From the NCBI GenBank assembly GCA_040219575.1, contig JAVJSD010000028.1:62001-126000 (forward strand): a DNA stretch of 64,000 bases, read 5' to 3'. The DNA comes from JAVJSD01 sp040219575. Lineage in GTDB: Bacteria > Planctomycetota > Planctomycetia > Pirellulales > Pirellulaceae. The position numbers were made by a program, and so were the translations under genes. Shown here piece by piece: positions 33,423 through 42,195 of this stretch. A model generated the notes under the pieces. The model was not told where the DNA came from, did no database searches, and worked only from the letters and a program-made list of their open reading frames with translations. Position 1 is the stretch's first letter. Every line of letters starts with the position of its first letter.

Positions 33423-35774
33423 TCAGAATCCGTAGGATACGCGGCCAGAAATGCGTTCCTCGATGTCGTACTGGACTGATTTGCTCTCCGGCGTTCCCAT
33501 CCACAGCACGCCACGGCCTTCGCGGTTGCTGGGGTTTAGCTTCAATCGACGGAGAGAACCCTCGTCGAACGACTGCTCGATGTGACGCCGCGCGTCGTGA
33601 GGCTTGCATCCCGTCGCCTCGTGATACCAGCTGTTGATCCTCGCGGTCGGGATATGCACCCAGGCAGTGTCGGTGTCGTAGCCGAGCTTCCTCAACTGCT
33701 CCGCAACGTGGTCCTCCAGGTCGCTATCCGACTCCGCGTCGGCATCGAGCTTGGCCCGGCGTTCCAGAATCACCTGCTGGGCTTCGTTGGGTTCCGCCGT
33801 TCTCGACAGCACGGCCCGCTCCCATGCTCCCCACCGGCTGTACGTGTTGAGCTTGACGGACGGCCGCTCGAACAAGGCGGCAATGTCGGCGATGATCGCG
33901 GCGCGATTGGTGTCGATGAACTGGTCGATGTCCTCATCCCAAGTGTCGCTGTAGGTGGGCATGACGAGCTTGATGTTCACGACTCGCTGGGCGAAGTCCT
34001 TCGACAGCGCCGGCCCGTTCAACGTGATCGCCCACGTAAACACATTCGGACGAACCCGCTCCCCTCGGTAGTTGGCGTAGCCGCTTATCTCTGACGACGT
34101 GATTAGCGCCTCCATCTCGCCCCACGAGAACTTGCGGGTCTTCACGTTGTCGATCAGCACGATGGTCTTCATTGCCGCCTCGGGCGTCAGCAGACGCTTC
34201 TTGATCTTCTCGATGTCCTCGCCCTTGGAGAAGTCGAAATAGCCGTTGTGCAGGCGACCCAGCTTCTTGATTAGCGTCGTCTTGCCGACGCCACGCCCGT
34301 GGTCGGAGGTGATCGCGAACATCGGCCGTGAGCCGCCTGGACCGCCCCAAAACGCCGTGGCGACGAATGCCTCGATCAGGTCAACGTCGGCCGTCGTCTC
34401 GGGCGCGAAGAAGCGGACGAATTCCCGTAGAGCGTCGCCGCTACCGGCAACAATCTTGCTGTGGGAGTAATAGATGCCGGGATACGGCGGAAAGTGCGGC
34501 AAGTCACTCGCGGCCGCATATTGCCTAACGCATTGCTCCAGCCGCGAATGAAACTCGTTCTTCGTCACGCAAGATGGGCCGTTGTACCACTCGATCCCAG
34601 AAACGTGGCCGTGGAGCCATCCGAATAGGTTGTCGGCCTTCGGCAGCCAGACGATCTGGTCTCGCTCCTGCGTGAACAGGTCGGGCCCCACGCGGCGCGG
34701 GAAGTCGCCGTTCAGCTTGAGAGTCCTGTCGATGATGTCCTGCATTGGCACCGGAAACATCTCCGTGCCGTCGCCGGTCTTTAGAATGACGCAGTTGGTG
34801 AGCATGTTCTCTGGCACTTGTGAGGCGATCGCTTTGGCCGCCTCGTCGGCGCTGGGCGTCCAAATCTGCGCCTCGTCGATGGCCGCCTTGAGCAACTCGC
34901 GGCCGTTCGGCTTCTTCAGCAGGTCGCGGACATCCTCGCCATGCTTCTCTTTCAATTCGAGCGGGAGGTGGGCGATGCGAACGCTCGCGGCGGTTCCCGC
35001 CAGGCGTGCGGCGGACTTGTTCGCCCCGAGCAGCCCGTCCTTGTCACGATCTGGAACGAGAACGACGTGGCAGCCGGCGAACCATCGGACGTAGCCGGCA
35101 GAGAGAAACCGTCCTGGAAGCCCGATCACGTAGTGCCCTTCAGCCAGCAGTGCAGCCTCGTCCTTCGCGCCTTCGCAGAACAGCACCGTGTCGCCCGGTT
35201 CAGGGAAGCGAGCGTTGCCCTCGTCGTCGTGCGGAACAGTCGGACCGCCGTTGCCTTTGCCCTTCTTGAACAGCCCCTTGCCGTCCCGCATCAGGTCGAA
35301 GTACGAGAACGGTTCCTTGTCTGTGTTGAACACCGGCAGCCGGCAGACCGTCGCCTTCCCCCGCTTGGCCTCGGTCGCTCCGAGCTTGGCCAGCCAACCG
35401 ATGGGGATGTTCTTGGCTCGCTCCACCTGCTCGATGATGCTCACCTTCGGCTGCGGCTTGCCGTTGGCAGGCACCACCCCCAACACGTCGCCGATTTGCG
35501 CTGCCGCCTCGATGAACGTCCAGCCCTTCGCATCCATCAGCAGCGCAAAGACGTCGCGGCTTCCACAATTGCAGATGCTCTTGCCGGCCTCCGTGTCGTC
35601 AAATCGAAACGAAGGTTTCGTGTCCTCGTGTCCGGGCAACGGGCATCGCACGTGGTTCGGGGCGTTGTCAAACGCCTCAGTGAACTCCGGCGCGAGCGCA
35701 CGGAGCACTTCGCGAGTGCGCCCAGGCAACCCAGCCTTCACGGCGTCTACGTCGATATGGCCAATCGCACTCAT
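33423..35774 (-). CDS. CHC2/Toprim primase fused to a helicase domain
   Basis: ATG 35774 (MSAIGHIDVDAVKAGLPGRT) overlaps the upstream stop (ATGA) and gives 783 residues. The zinc finger 'VRCPLPGHEDTKPSFRF ... ICNCGS' is CHC2-like. 'VLFCEGAKDEAALLAEGHYVIG' and 'VVLVPDRDKDGL' mark the Toprim fold. A helicase-type ATPase carries 'GRGVGKTTLIKKLG' (Walker A) and 'MKTIVLIDNVKT' (Walker B). This is a phage/plasmid-style bifunctional primase-helicase for self-replication of the element. It is the last gene of the coupled operon and its 3' end abuts the iteron-like array. Confidence 0.88.
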   Translation of the reverse strand: MSAIGHIDVDAVKAGLPGRTREVLRALAPEFTEAFDNAPNHVRCPLPGHEDTKPSFRFDDTEAGKSICNCGSRDVFALLMDAKGWTFIEAAAQIGDVLGVVPANGKPQPKVSIIEQVERAKNIPIGWLAKLGATEAKRGKATVCRLPVFNTDKEPFSYFDLMRDGKGLFKKGKGNGGPTVPHDDEGNARFPEPGDTVLFCEGAKDEAALLAEGHYVIGLPGRFLSAGYVRWFAGCHVVLVPDRDKDGLLGANKSAARLAGTAASVRIAHLPLELKEKHGEDVRDLLKKPNGRELLKAAIDEAQIWTPSADEAAKAIASQVPENMLTNCVILKTGDGTEMFPVPMQDIIDRTLKLNGDFPRRVGPDLFTQERDQIVWLPKADNLFGWLHGHVSGIEWYNGPSCVTKNEFHSRLEQCVRQYAAASDLPHFPPYPGIYYSHSKIVAGSGDALREFVRFFAPETTADVDLIEAFVATAFWGGPGGSRPMFAITSDHGRGVGKTTLIKKLGRLHNGYFDFSKGEDIEKIKKRLLTPEAAMKTIVLIDNVKTRKFSWGEMEALITSSEISGYANYRGERVRPNVFTWAITLNGPALSKDFAQRVVNIKLVMPTYSDTWDEDIDQFIDTNRAAIIADIAALFERPSVKLNTYSRWGAWERAVLSRTAEPNEAQQVILERRAKLDADAESDSDLEDHVAEQLRKLGYDTDTAWVHIPTARINSWYHEATGCKPHDARRHIEQSFDEGSLRRLKLNPSNREGRGVLWMGTPESKSVQYDIEERISGRVSYGF

Positions 35775-35938
35775 GTCTCGTCGGTTCCTTCCTCGTCGCC
35801 CGTCGATTTGCACTCAACAACACGAACCTGGGCGTCGCGCCACAGCCTCTTCAGGAGCGAGCGCAAGAATCGGATCGCGTCGGACTCGGGCAGCCACTTC
35901 GGCGGCCGTACGGTGATGATGTAGGTTCGACTGGTCAC
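35771..35938 (-). CDS. Tiny hypothetical protein between ERCC4 and primase genes
   Basis: 55 residues starting at GTG 35938 (VTSRTYIITVRPPKWLPESD), which overlaps the ERCC4 gene stop (GTGA), with aaggaa 8 bases upstream. Its own stop overlaps the primase ATG. It is predicted beta-alpha ('TYIITVRPPKWLPESDAIRFLRSLLKRLW'). Coupling on both sides supports a real gene. Function unknown. Confidence 0.6.
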   Translation of the reverse strand: MTSRTYIITVRPPKWLPESDAIRFLRSLLKRLWRDAQVRVVECKSTGDEEGTDET

Positions 35939-36435
35939 GTCGATGGTTCCTTCAATCCCTTGGCGAAGCCGTATAACTCCCGCCATCGTCGGCGGGCGGC
36001 GATGAACAGCCACCGGGCGGCGTAAGTGCCGGCCAACTCCCTGCTCGGCAGCAACATGACGGGAACTCCCATCTCCATCGCACCAAGCAGCGTGCCTCTA
36101 GCCGACTCGGGCGAAACGTCGTCGCGCCACTCGCCGGCTTCGATCATCTGCCAGGACATTTCCACTAACAGCAACCTCGCCGGGAACTGCTTCAGTCGCT
36201 CCAACTGCGAATCCAATCGCTTCCGTTCCCTCCCGCAGCATGCCAAGAAGTCCGTGGCCGTCTTCCTCTCGATGCATGCGTACCTGGGCATCGCCTCCAA
36301 CACGTAGTCGCCGACATCCAGCGTTCCCCGCACCATCCGCAGAGGAGACACGTCGAGTTGCGACGGCTCCTCGCGGTGGTCGTACACCACGCTGACGTGC
36401 TCCGGCTTCGGCTCGGCGGGAAGGTCGATCTTCAT
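35935..36435 (-). CDS. ERCC4-type nuclease
   Basis: A 166-residue protein, MKIDLPAEPKPEHVSVVYDH. 'VVYDHREEPSQL' supplies the first Asp/Arg/Glu, 'VRGTLDVGDYVLE' the GDY, and 'CIERKTATDFLACCGRERKRLDSQLERL' the ERK...D motif of XPF/ERCC4 structure-specific nucleases. There is no helicase or HhH2 domain, so it is a stand-alone nuclease of the kind found in phages. It probably processes branched DNA during replication. It overlaps the neighbouring genes by a few bases on each side. Confidence 0.85.
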   Translation of the reverse strand: MKIDLPAEPKPEHVSVVYDHREEPSQLDVSPLRMVRGTLDVGDYVLEAMPRYACIERKTATDFLACCGRERKRLDSQLERLKQFPARLLLVEMSWQMIEAGEWRDDVSPESARGTLLGAMEMGVPVMLLPSRELAGTYAARWLFIAARRRWRELYGFAKGLKEPST

Positions 36436-36914
36436 CAGAACGAGATTCCCTCGTCGTCGTGGGCAAGACGGATAATCTCAGGCGGGCACAATCCCGGGCA
36501 GTAGCGGTGGTCGGTCAGCGGCATCACGTCCGCAACGTCCACCACTTGTTGGCGGTCGTCGTCTGGCTCCACTAGTGCCTTGTCGTTCCACAACTCCAGC
36601 AGCACGCCAGTAAAGTGCTCGTTGTCGTTGGATACCTCGATGGGCTCGCCGATCTGCTCCGCGAGGATGCGCCGCCGCAGCGACTCATCAACCTGCTTGA
36701 ACTGTCGCGTGAGATCGGTGTACTGCTGCCGCGCTTTCCTGTCGTCTCGCTTGAGCTTCTCCAGCGCCGCCAATACCGGGGCGACAGAGTTGATTCGCTC
36801 GGCGAGGGCAGTCGCGTCGCGAAGTGTCCATTGGTGCCTCACCAGCAGCGCGTCGATGTTGGCGTCGGTTGCTTGCACGGGGGTAATGGTGGCTTCGGCC
36901 ATGGTGTTCTCCAA
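36435..36914 (-). CDS. Hypothetical protein of the replication operon
   Basis: A 159-residue protein (MENTMAEATITPVQATDANI). It has a coiled-coil-like helix ('APVLAALEKLKRDDRKARQQYTDLTRQFKQVDESLRRRILA') followed by a small beta-rich acidic part ('NEHFTGVLLELWNDKALVEPDDD'). The stop overlaps the ERCC4 start. The gene starts directly after the SSB stop codon. The layout suggests an accessory protein for DNA metabolism. Confidence 0.6.
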   Translation of the reverse strand: MENTMAEATITPVQATDANIDALLVRHQWTLRDATALAERINSVAPVLAALEKLKRDDRKARQQYTDLTRQFKQVDESLRRRILAEQIGEPIEVSNDNEHFTGVLLELWNDKALVEPDDDRQQVVDVADVMPLTDHRYCPGLCPPEIIRLAHDDEGISF

Positions 36915-37349
36915 TCAGAAGGGAGTGTCGTTGTCGGAAATGCCGGCTGGCTGGACATCATCAACCGGCGCGCTGTATCCAGAATCGTCGTGCCGTCCCC
37001 CACGACTGCCTTCTCCGCCCCGCCCCTTGCCGCCGAGCAGCTGCATACGCTCACCAACCACGCTGAGCTTCTGGCGCTTCTTGCCGTTGGCCTCCCATGT
37101 GTCGAGCTTGAGCCGTCCTTCGATCAACACCGATGAACCCTTGCTGAGGTACTCGCTGGCCACCTCGGCCATTCGACCCCACAACGTGACGTCCAAGTAG
37201 GTCGTCTCTTCGACCCAGTCGTTGCCCCGCTTCACTCGGTCGTTCACTGCCAGGCCGAGTTCGGTAACGGCCGTGCCGCCCTGGGTGTACTTCAGTTCGA
37301 TGTTGCGCGTGACGTTGCCGACAAGCACGACGCGGTTGTAGCTAGCCAT
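36915..37349 (-). CDS. ssb: Single-stranded DNA-binding protein
   Basis: ATG 37349 gives MASYNRVVLVGNVTRNIELK, the canonical SSB opening; 144 residues. The OB-fold reads 'NRVVLVGNVTRNIELKYT ... ELGLAVNDRV ... WVEETTYLDVTLWGRMAEVASEYLSKGSSVLIEGRL'. A Gly-rich linker and acidic tail 'ISDNDTPF' follow, matching the SSB interaction motif. It protects single-stranded DNA of the replicating element and recruits partners. The ATG overlaps the upstream gene stop. Confidence 0.93.
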   Translation of the reverse strand: MASYNRVVLVGNVTRNIELKYTQGGTAVTELGLAVNDRVKRGNDWVEETTYLDVTLWGRMAEVASEYLSKGSSVLIEGRLKLDTWEANGKKRQKLSVVGERMQLLGGKGRGGEGSRGGRHDDSGYSAPVDDVQPAGISDNDTPF

Positions 37350-37738
37350 CAGGTATTCTCCGGCTTGTAAAACAAAATGCGGACTGCCGCGCCTGGGTTG
37401 CTCCAGGTGTTCGCGCAGAGGAGCCACCGAACATCGAGGCGAAAGGCAAATTCATTGATGCTCTTGAGCGAGTGCTCCGAGAGCTTGCGCGGCTCGGCTA
37501 CGAATGCTGAGCGCCCGTCGTACTTCGTTGAGCCCCAGTTCACCAGCCAGTCGGCGCGCACGGCCTTGGCAGCACGTAGCACGCAGGCGGTTCCGCTGTT
37601 CGAGTCGCCGTGTCCGGGAAATGCGTGGATCATCCGGCGGCGCATCCAGGTTGGGACGCTGTGCTCATTCACGCGCGACGGCTTGGCTACTTGCGTGTCG
37701 TCGAGCATTCGGCCCTGCGCGGGAATCGTGATCGTCAT
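37349..37738 (-). CDS. Hypothetical protein upstream of ssb
   Basis: A 129-residue protein (MTITIPAQGRMLDDTQVAKP) with 'HAFPGHGDSNSGTACVLRAAKAVRADWLVNWGSTKYDGRSAFV'. It is coupled to ssb (stop/start overlap at 37349) and to the upstream gene (ATGA at 37735-37738). No family recognised. Confidence 0.6.
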   Translation of the reverse strand: MTITIPAQGRMLDDTQVAKPSRVNEHSVPTWMRRRMIHAFPGHGDSNSGTACVLRAAKAVRADWLVNWGSTKYDGRSAFVAEPRKLSEHSLKSINEFAFRLDVRWLLCANTWSNPGAAVRILFYKPENT

Positions 37739-37959
37739 GTGGCACCTCCTGCAACCGCAGCTTCAGCGGCACGATCAGTCCACAAGCCCCACAGCAGGTC
37801 GTGAGCATCCATGCGGGCCTCATAGTCTCTTATCGCGAGAGCCAAGCGTTCGGCTGTGATCCGGCGGAAAACGCGCCAGAGAGATGGCATCGTCTCCGGC
37901 GGCGCGGTCGCGAGGAGTTCCCCCGCGAGTTCGGCGACGGTCGGGTGCGTGCTGGTCAT
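37735..37959 (-). CDS. Small helical hypothetical protein
   Basis: 74 residues (MTSTHPTVAELAGELLATAP), Ala/Leu-rich and helical. It overlaps both neighbours by four bases (ATGA), which strongly supports translation. Function unknown. Confidence 0.6.
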   Translation of the reverse strand: MTSTHPTVAELAGELLATAPPETMPSLWRVFRRITAERLALAIRDYEARMDAHDLLWGLWTDRAAEAAVAGGAT

Positions 37960-38249
37960 TGGCTCGCCTCCGACTTCAGTGGATCGGCAGCCAGTAGTTG
38001 TGCAGCGCGCTGGCGGTGTGCGACGCCAAGTGCGGCGTGCTCCACCTGCAGAGCGAGGGCGGGGCCGAGCACGGCTCTCGACTCCAGCAGCAGACGCCCA
38101 GCGCGACGAGCGAACCCGTTGGCGGCGACAATCTCGATGCGGCGAGCGTAGTCGTCAGCGAGGGCGCGCCTGGCGAAGATCGCGTCGGCGGGCGGGGGAG
38201 GCGTCTTGACGCATTCCACGGAATCCAAAGAATACAGGTATCGAATCAC
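37956..38249 (-). CDS. Small hypothetical protein
   Basis: A 97-residue product (MIRYLYSLDSVECVKTPPPP), a helical Ala/Arg-rich protein. It is coupled downstream by an ATGA overlap; aaaggag precedes its ATG. 74 bases separate it from the HTH genes upstream. No family recognised. Confidence 0.6.
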   Translation of the reverse strand: MIRYLYSLDSVECVKTPPPPADAIFARRALADDYARRIEIVAANGFARRAGRLLLESRAVLGPALALQVEHAALGVAHRQRAAQLLAADPLKSEASQ

Positions 38250-38323
38250 GTCCTTTCTCCTTTTGCTGGTGGAGGGGATGGTTCACGGGGTGCCGTCGTT
38301 GCTGGCGGCGGCATCCCAACTTT

Positions 38324-38578
38324 TCACTTCAAGTACTTCCTCAGGGTTTCTGCGGCGTAGACGTACCGAGAACCCATCTTCTTGGCGCTGATTTCGCCTC
38401 GCAGTCTGCAATCGCGAAGCGTGTGCTGCTGCACGCCGAGTAGCTCCGCCGCCTCACGCTCAGTGAAGCCGATCCGGCCATTCAGCTTGCACTGTTGAGA
38501 ATTCAGTTGCTCGATGGTCACCTGAACGATTTGCTCGATCAGGGGGGCTAGCTCTTGGCCGTTGAATTCGACTTTCAT
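38324..38578 (-). CDS. Excisionase-type / MerR-like HTH protein
   Basis: An 84-residue protein, MKVEFNGQELAPLIEQIVQV. The C-terminal half 'GFTEREAAELLGVQQHTLRDCRLRGEISAKKMGSRYVYAAETLRKYL' is a winged HTH of the helix_turn_helix_17/excisionase family. It overlaps the upstream HTH gene by four bases. It could act as a recombination directionality factor or as a regulator of the replication operon. Confidence 0.8.
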   Translation of the reverse strand: MKVEFNGQELAPLIEQIVQVTIEQLNSQQCKLNGRIGFTEREAAELLGVQQHTLRDCRLRGEISAKKMGSRYVYAAETLRKYLK

Positions 38579-38784
38579 GACGTCGCTACCTCCTCGCTCT
38601 GCGGGAGCCAGCCGCGGTCACGGAGAGCATCGACGATGCGAGGCATCATGTCCGGCGTAATCACCCGCCGTCCAGCGAAGCGTCGGGGCTCGTTGAGAGT
38701 CCCATCCTCAAACAATCTCTGGATGCGCCAAATATCGACGCCAAAGAACTCGGCAGCGTCGCGAGTTGAGTAGTGAATTGGCAT
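38575..38784 (-). CDS. Small HTH DNA-binding protein
   Basis: ATG 38784 gives MPIHYSTRDAAEFFGVDIWR, 69 residues. 'YSTRDAAEFFGVDIWRIQRLFEDGTLNEPRRFAGRRVITPDMM' is a MerR/excisionase-type winged HTH. It is the first gene of the minus-strand operon running to the primase. A 23-bp direct repeat of tttccgga units lies upstream at 38872 and 38973, a possible operator. Confidence 0.75.
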   Translation of the reverse strand: MPIHYSTRDAAEFFGVDIWRIQRLFEDGTLNEPRRFAGRRVITPDMMPRIVDALRDRGWLPQSEEVATS

Positions 38785-38871
38785 GTCGGCGTCTCGTGTG
38801 ACCGTGATAACTGATCGCACGAATTATCGCCGACGAAAGTGCGCAAAGAAGTTTTGCAGAGAAGTTTTATA

Positions 38872-38995
38872 GGTTTCCGGATGAGTTTCCGGACAGAGAA
38901 GGGGCGTTCTAATCGCCCATATCAGCCGCAAAAAAATCTACTAAATGGCCCGTAATTATTCGGCGCTCGACGGGTTTCCGGATGAGTTTCCGGAC
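38872..38995. repeat. 23-bp direct repeat made of TTTCCGGA units
   Basis: A perfect 23-bp sequence occurs at 38872-38894 and 38973-38995, 101 bases apart. Each copy contains two tttccgga units spaced 12 bases apart. A further ttTCCGG lies near 39007. The first copy is in the promoter region of the HTH-led replication operon; the second lies in the 3' end of the neighbouring gene. It is a candidate operator or recombination-accessory site. Confidence 0.6.
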
Positions 38996-39747
38996 TGGCG
39001 GCATTGGATTTCCGGCGTGGTGGCGGTCATTCGACGCTGGCCATATTCACTACGGATTCGCTGGACTAGTCTCGGTGTGAAATCCGGATAGGGGCGGCCC
39101 TTGTCATTCGGATTGTTTCGGCCCTTGAACCTCTTGTTAAGTTCCTTTGCAATCTCGGCATCACCAACGACCCCGTCGTCGCGGAGCTTTTGGATCAGGT
39201 CATACGGCTTTTCGTACTTGGGAATTCTTCCTCCTCGTTTCACGGAGTCGCGAGCCAACTTGGCCACCTTGATGTGAACGTCAAGCGAGATGCAGCGGCG
39301 CAGGTCATCTGGGTGAGGGCGGAACGGTGACGACACCGATGTCTGCTCCGTCTCTGCGGCAGCCCCATCGGAGGCCGAGAAGAACTGCTGCACCTCGTCG
39401 GCCCAACGTTTCGACCACTCGTCGTCGAAGTTGTGAGAGTCGATGTACTGCAGCGCCGACTCCAAGGCAGAGCAGTATGTCCGCAGTTCGTTGCCGGCGA
39501 CATCGGCTCGCCGAACGTCTTGGGCATTACAGGCCCGACTCCACTCCATTGCGGCAGCCGCGATGATGTGGTTGCAGTGGCTGTAGGCCGTCTGCCGATA
39601 GCGCTCCCGAATTTGTGCGATTGGCGGCGACGAGGCGATTTTTGCTGCCACCTCCTCGGCGGATAGTCCTTGAGGCGGTTCACCGAAAAGGGCCTCCAGC
39701 AAAGGCGAGGAGTTCACACTGCCGAGTTGCGAGTGCCTGTCGCTCAT
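38956..39747 (-). CDS. Hypothetical protein
   Basis: A 263-residue protein, MSDRHSQLGSVNSSPLLEAL. The N-terminal 130 residues are helical and acidic. The C-terminal part 'YEKPYDLIQKLRDDGVVGDAEIAKELNKRFKGRNNPNDKGRPYPDFTPRLVQRIRSEYG' resembles a small HTH. The last residues (SGNSSGNPSSAE) are encoded by the TTTCCGGA repeats and appear to be a repeat-derived tail. No family assigned. Confidence 0.6.
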   Translation of the reverse strand: MSDRHSQLGSVNSSPLLEALFGEPPQGLSAEEVAAKIASSPPIAQIRERYRQTAYSHCNHIIAAAAMEWSRACNAQDVRRADVAGNELRTYCSALESALQYIDSHNFDDEWSKRWADEVQQFFSASDGAAAETEQTSVSSPFRPHPDDLRRCISLDVHIKVAKLARDSVKRGGRIPKYEKPYDLIQKLRDDGVVGDAEIAKELNKRFKGRNNPNDKGRPYPDFTPRLVQRIRSEYGQRRMTATTPEIQCRQSGNSSGNPSSAE

Positions 39748-40080
39748 AGATCCATCCTTTCTGCCGGCAGGAGGCCCAGACGCCGTCAGTCCCGAAAGGA
39801 TGGGGAAGGGCTGACGACGCCCAGGCCGCGGCGGGAGCTACCCGTCGCACCGGATACCTGATTTTACGAAATTGGCTGAAAGCAAACAGACGCATTTGCA
39901 CGAGATCGGCATGAAAAATTCCGACGAGCGCCCTGTGGGGGTGGCCGCTGCATCGGCGGCGGTGGTCCCCTCGACGTGGCGACGTCCTACCGCCGCGCCC
40001 GTATCATTTGCCGACCCAAAGGTTTGCCTGTAGGCTACTGGTACGGCCCATTCACAATCAACCAAGCCAGCATCGAGACG
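39748..40080. other. Intergenic region before the J-like/HtrA gene
   Basis: A divergent gap of 333 bases. A short palindrome, ctgccggcag, lies near 39760. No coding frame is convincing and no promoter is clear. Confidence 0.3.
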
Positions 40081-42153
40081 ATGAGCAAACCCTTCGACCC
40101 ATACCGTGAGTGGCTCGGCGTGGATGTCGGCACTGCAACCCCAAGTTACTACCAACTGCTACGAATTTCGTCCGACGAAGGGAATCTGGAGACGATCTCG
40201 AATGCGGCGGAAAGGGCCATGAATCGAGTGCGAGCTGCTCGGCCTGGCAAACATGCTGACGAATGGACTCAATTACTTGACACCTTGAATTCGGCCAAGA
40301 CATGTTTGCTCGACCCGACTCTTCGCTCTCGTTACGACGCTCAGCTTTTGATTCCGCAGTCTGAGGCGGGATGCCCCCAAACGCTAGGTGGAACCATAGG
40401 TCAAATGCTTGTCGAGTGTTCCAGGTGCCAACGTCAGTGGGTTATTCCGAAGGACAGCTTGGCCGAGCGACTTCGTTGTGAGTCATGCAACGCATTTGGT
40501 GCACTGGCCGCACCACCGATTAGTGCGTCTACAACAGTGCTAACACCAGAAGAGGTGGCAGAGGAAGTGCCAAGAGAGGACGCGATAGAAACCGCACATC
40601 CCCCTTCCAAATATCTGAACCCGACGATGGCGGTTGGCTGCTTGTTCATAATTGCAGCGGCCGGCGTCGTTGCCTTGGCCTTTGCTGTAGCTCAAGACGA
40701 CCCATCGACTGAGAATCGAGAAGTGGTGAACGAATCGGCCATTCGCAACGACTCACGAACTCAACGCGAACGCCACGAACCTCCAATCGTCGAAGCCGAT
40801 TCATTAGCTAAACCCGTGACGAACACAGCGGAAGCGGTGATCGAGCGAATTGAGCCATCTGTCGTTGCGATTCAGACGACGACTGTGGGACCGGAAGCTG
40901 GCTTGGAGTTTGAGGGCCTTGGGAGCGGGTTCCTTTTCGGCGAAGACGGCTTGATCGTCACGAATTATCATGTGATCGAAGGGGCCAAGAACGCGTCCGT
41001 GACGTTTTCTGATGGTTCTCGTGCAACAGTCCAAGGTTTTGTGGCGATTTCGCCAGGGAAGGATCTTGCCTTGATCCGCATTGATAGCTGGGGCATCGAC
41101 GCTGCGCCTTTACAACTAGCAGAGAGTCCACCGGCGAAGGGGGAGTCAGTCCTGACTTTCGGCTCGCCGGTTGGTTTCTCTGGTACGGTGTCTGAAGGTA
41201 TCGTCAGCGCCTTGCGGCAAAGCGCTGGGGTTGTTGATGTGATCGGCGAGGCACCCTTTCGACAGATGGGGTACGACTTGGATGCGAGGTGGATTCAGAC
41301 AACCGCAGCGATTTCCGCCGGTAACAGTGGCGGCCCGCTTGTAAGTCTGGAAGCCGAGGTTGTCGGCGTAAATACCTGGGGCTGGCCGAAAGGAGAAAGC
41401 CTCAACTTTGCCGTGTCCGCCTCGCACCTCACCGACCTTCTCGTTGGTTCCGGCGCGACTCAACCGCTTTCGGAATTGCCTCGTCCCCGTGAAACGTCTC
41501 TTGTTGCCTCCTGGGAACGTGAGGCGTTGAGTGCGAGAGAGGCTGCAAGTCTAGCGATGGGTGAGGTCGCAGTGCTTAAGGAGATTGCTGCCACAGAAAA
41601 GGAGCGAGTGGAAGAGATCAAGAGAACCCGGGAGGCTGTAGTTGCGGCTGCGGAACGTGCTCGTGAATCTGTCGAAATCCAGGAGCAGCTTACTCGCTTG
41701 AATGACTTGATGAACGCGGTGCGCGTCGAAATAAGTGCGGTCGAACGCGAAGGGACAGGACTCACATCGCAGCGCAATCGAGTATTGGCAGCAGGGAAAG
41801 CCGTGTTTGTCAGCGGCAATCAACTGAGAGGGAGAATTGCCGGTTATCAGCGGCGGATTGGGAATCTCACTTACGCCATCAATAACCGCATGATCGACGG
41901 CGTGATTTACAACCCACCTCGGCGTGACGCCGACTTCGTGATCATGGCGTCGCAGCGCAACATCTTGTTGCTCGAACTTGAGAATCTGAAGGCTGATGCC
42001 CGAAGTCTGGAAGGGCAGTTCGCGGGACTTGATGCCGAGGCTCGGGCCTTAGGGAGCCAGATCGCATATAAGGCGGCGCAACGCAACCAATTGTTTGGAG
42101 CACTGGAGGATTTGCAGACAGAGTACGAGAGACTATCGTCGCTGAGAAAATAG
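40081..42153 (+). CDS. J-like N-terminal domain / HtrA-type serine protease / coiled-coil fusion
   Basis: ATG 40081 (MSKPFDPYREWLGVDVGTAT) gives 690 residues. Residues 1-85 ('PSYYQLLRISSDEGNLETISNAAERAMNRVRAARPGK', 'LDTLNSAKTCLLDPTLRSRYD') match the planctomycete J-domain-like module. A CxxC zinc ribbon follows ('ECSRCQRQW', 'RCESCNAFG'), then a transmembrane helix ('AVGCLFIIAAAGVVALAFAV'). The trypsin-like protease has a full triad: H297 in 'TNYHVIEG', D328 in 'KDLALIRI', S416 in 'ISAGNSGGPL'. No PDZ domain was seen. A long coiled coil ends the protein. It is probably a membrane-anchored stress or substrate-processing protease, unusual as element cargo. Confidence 0.8.
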   Translation: MSKPFDPYREWLGVDVGTATPSYYQLLRISSDEGNLETISNAAERAMNRVRAARPGKHADEWTQLLDTLNSAKTCLLDPTLRSRYDAQLLIPQSEAGCPQTLGGTIGQMLVECSRCQRQWVIPKDSLAERLRCESCNAFGALAAPPISASTTVLTPEEVAEEVPREDAIETAHPPSKYLNPTMAVGCLFIIAAAGVVALAFAVAQDDPSTENREVVNESAIRNDSRTQRERHEPPIVEADSLAKPVTNTAEAVIERIEPSVVAIQTTTVGPEAGLEFEGLGSGFLFGEDGLIVTNYHVIEGAKNASVTFSDGSRATVQGFVAISPGKDLALIRIDSWGIDAAPLQLAESPPAKGESVLTFGSPVGFSGTVSEGIVSALRQSAGVVDVIGEAPFRQMGYDLDARWIQTTAAISAGNSGGPLVSLEAEVVGVNTWGWPKGESLNFAVSASHLTDLLVGSGATQPLSELPRPRETSLVASWEREALSAREAASLAMGEVAVLKEIAATEKERVEEIKRTREAVVAAAERARESVEIQEQLTRLNDLMNAVRVEISAVEREGTGLTSQRNRVLAAGKAVFVSGNQLRGRIAGYQRRIGNLTYAINNRMIDGVIYNPPRRDADFVIMASQRNILLLELENLKADARSLEGQFAGLDAEARALGSQIAYKAAQRNQLFGALEDLQTEYERLSSLRK

Positions 42154-42195
42154 CAACTCACCACCGGCCCGCTTTCACGTACAAACGTCCTTGGC

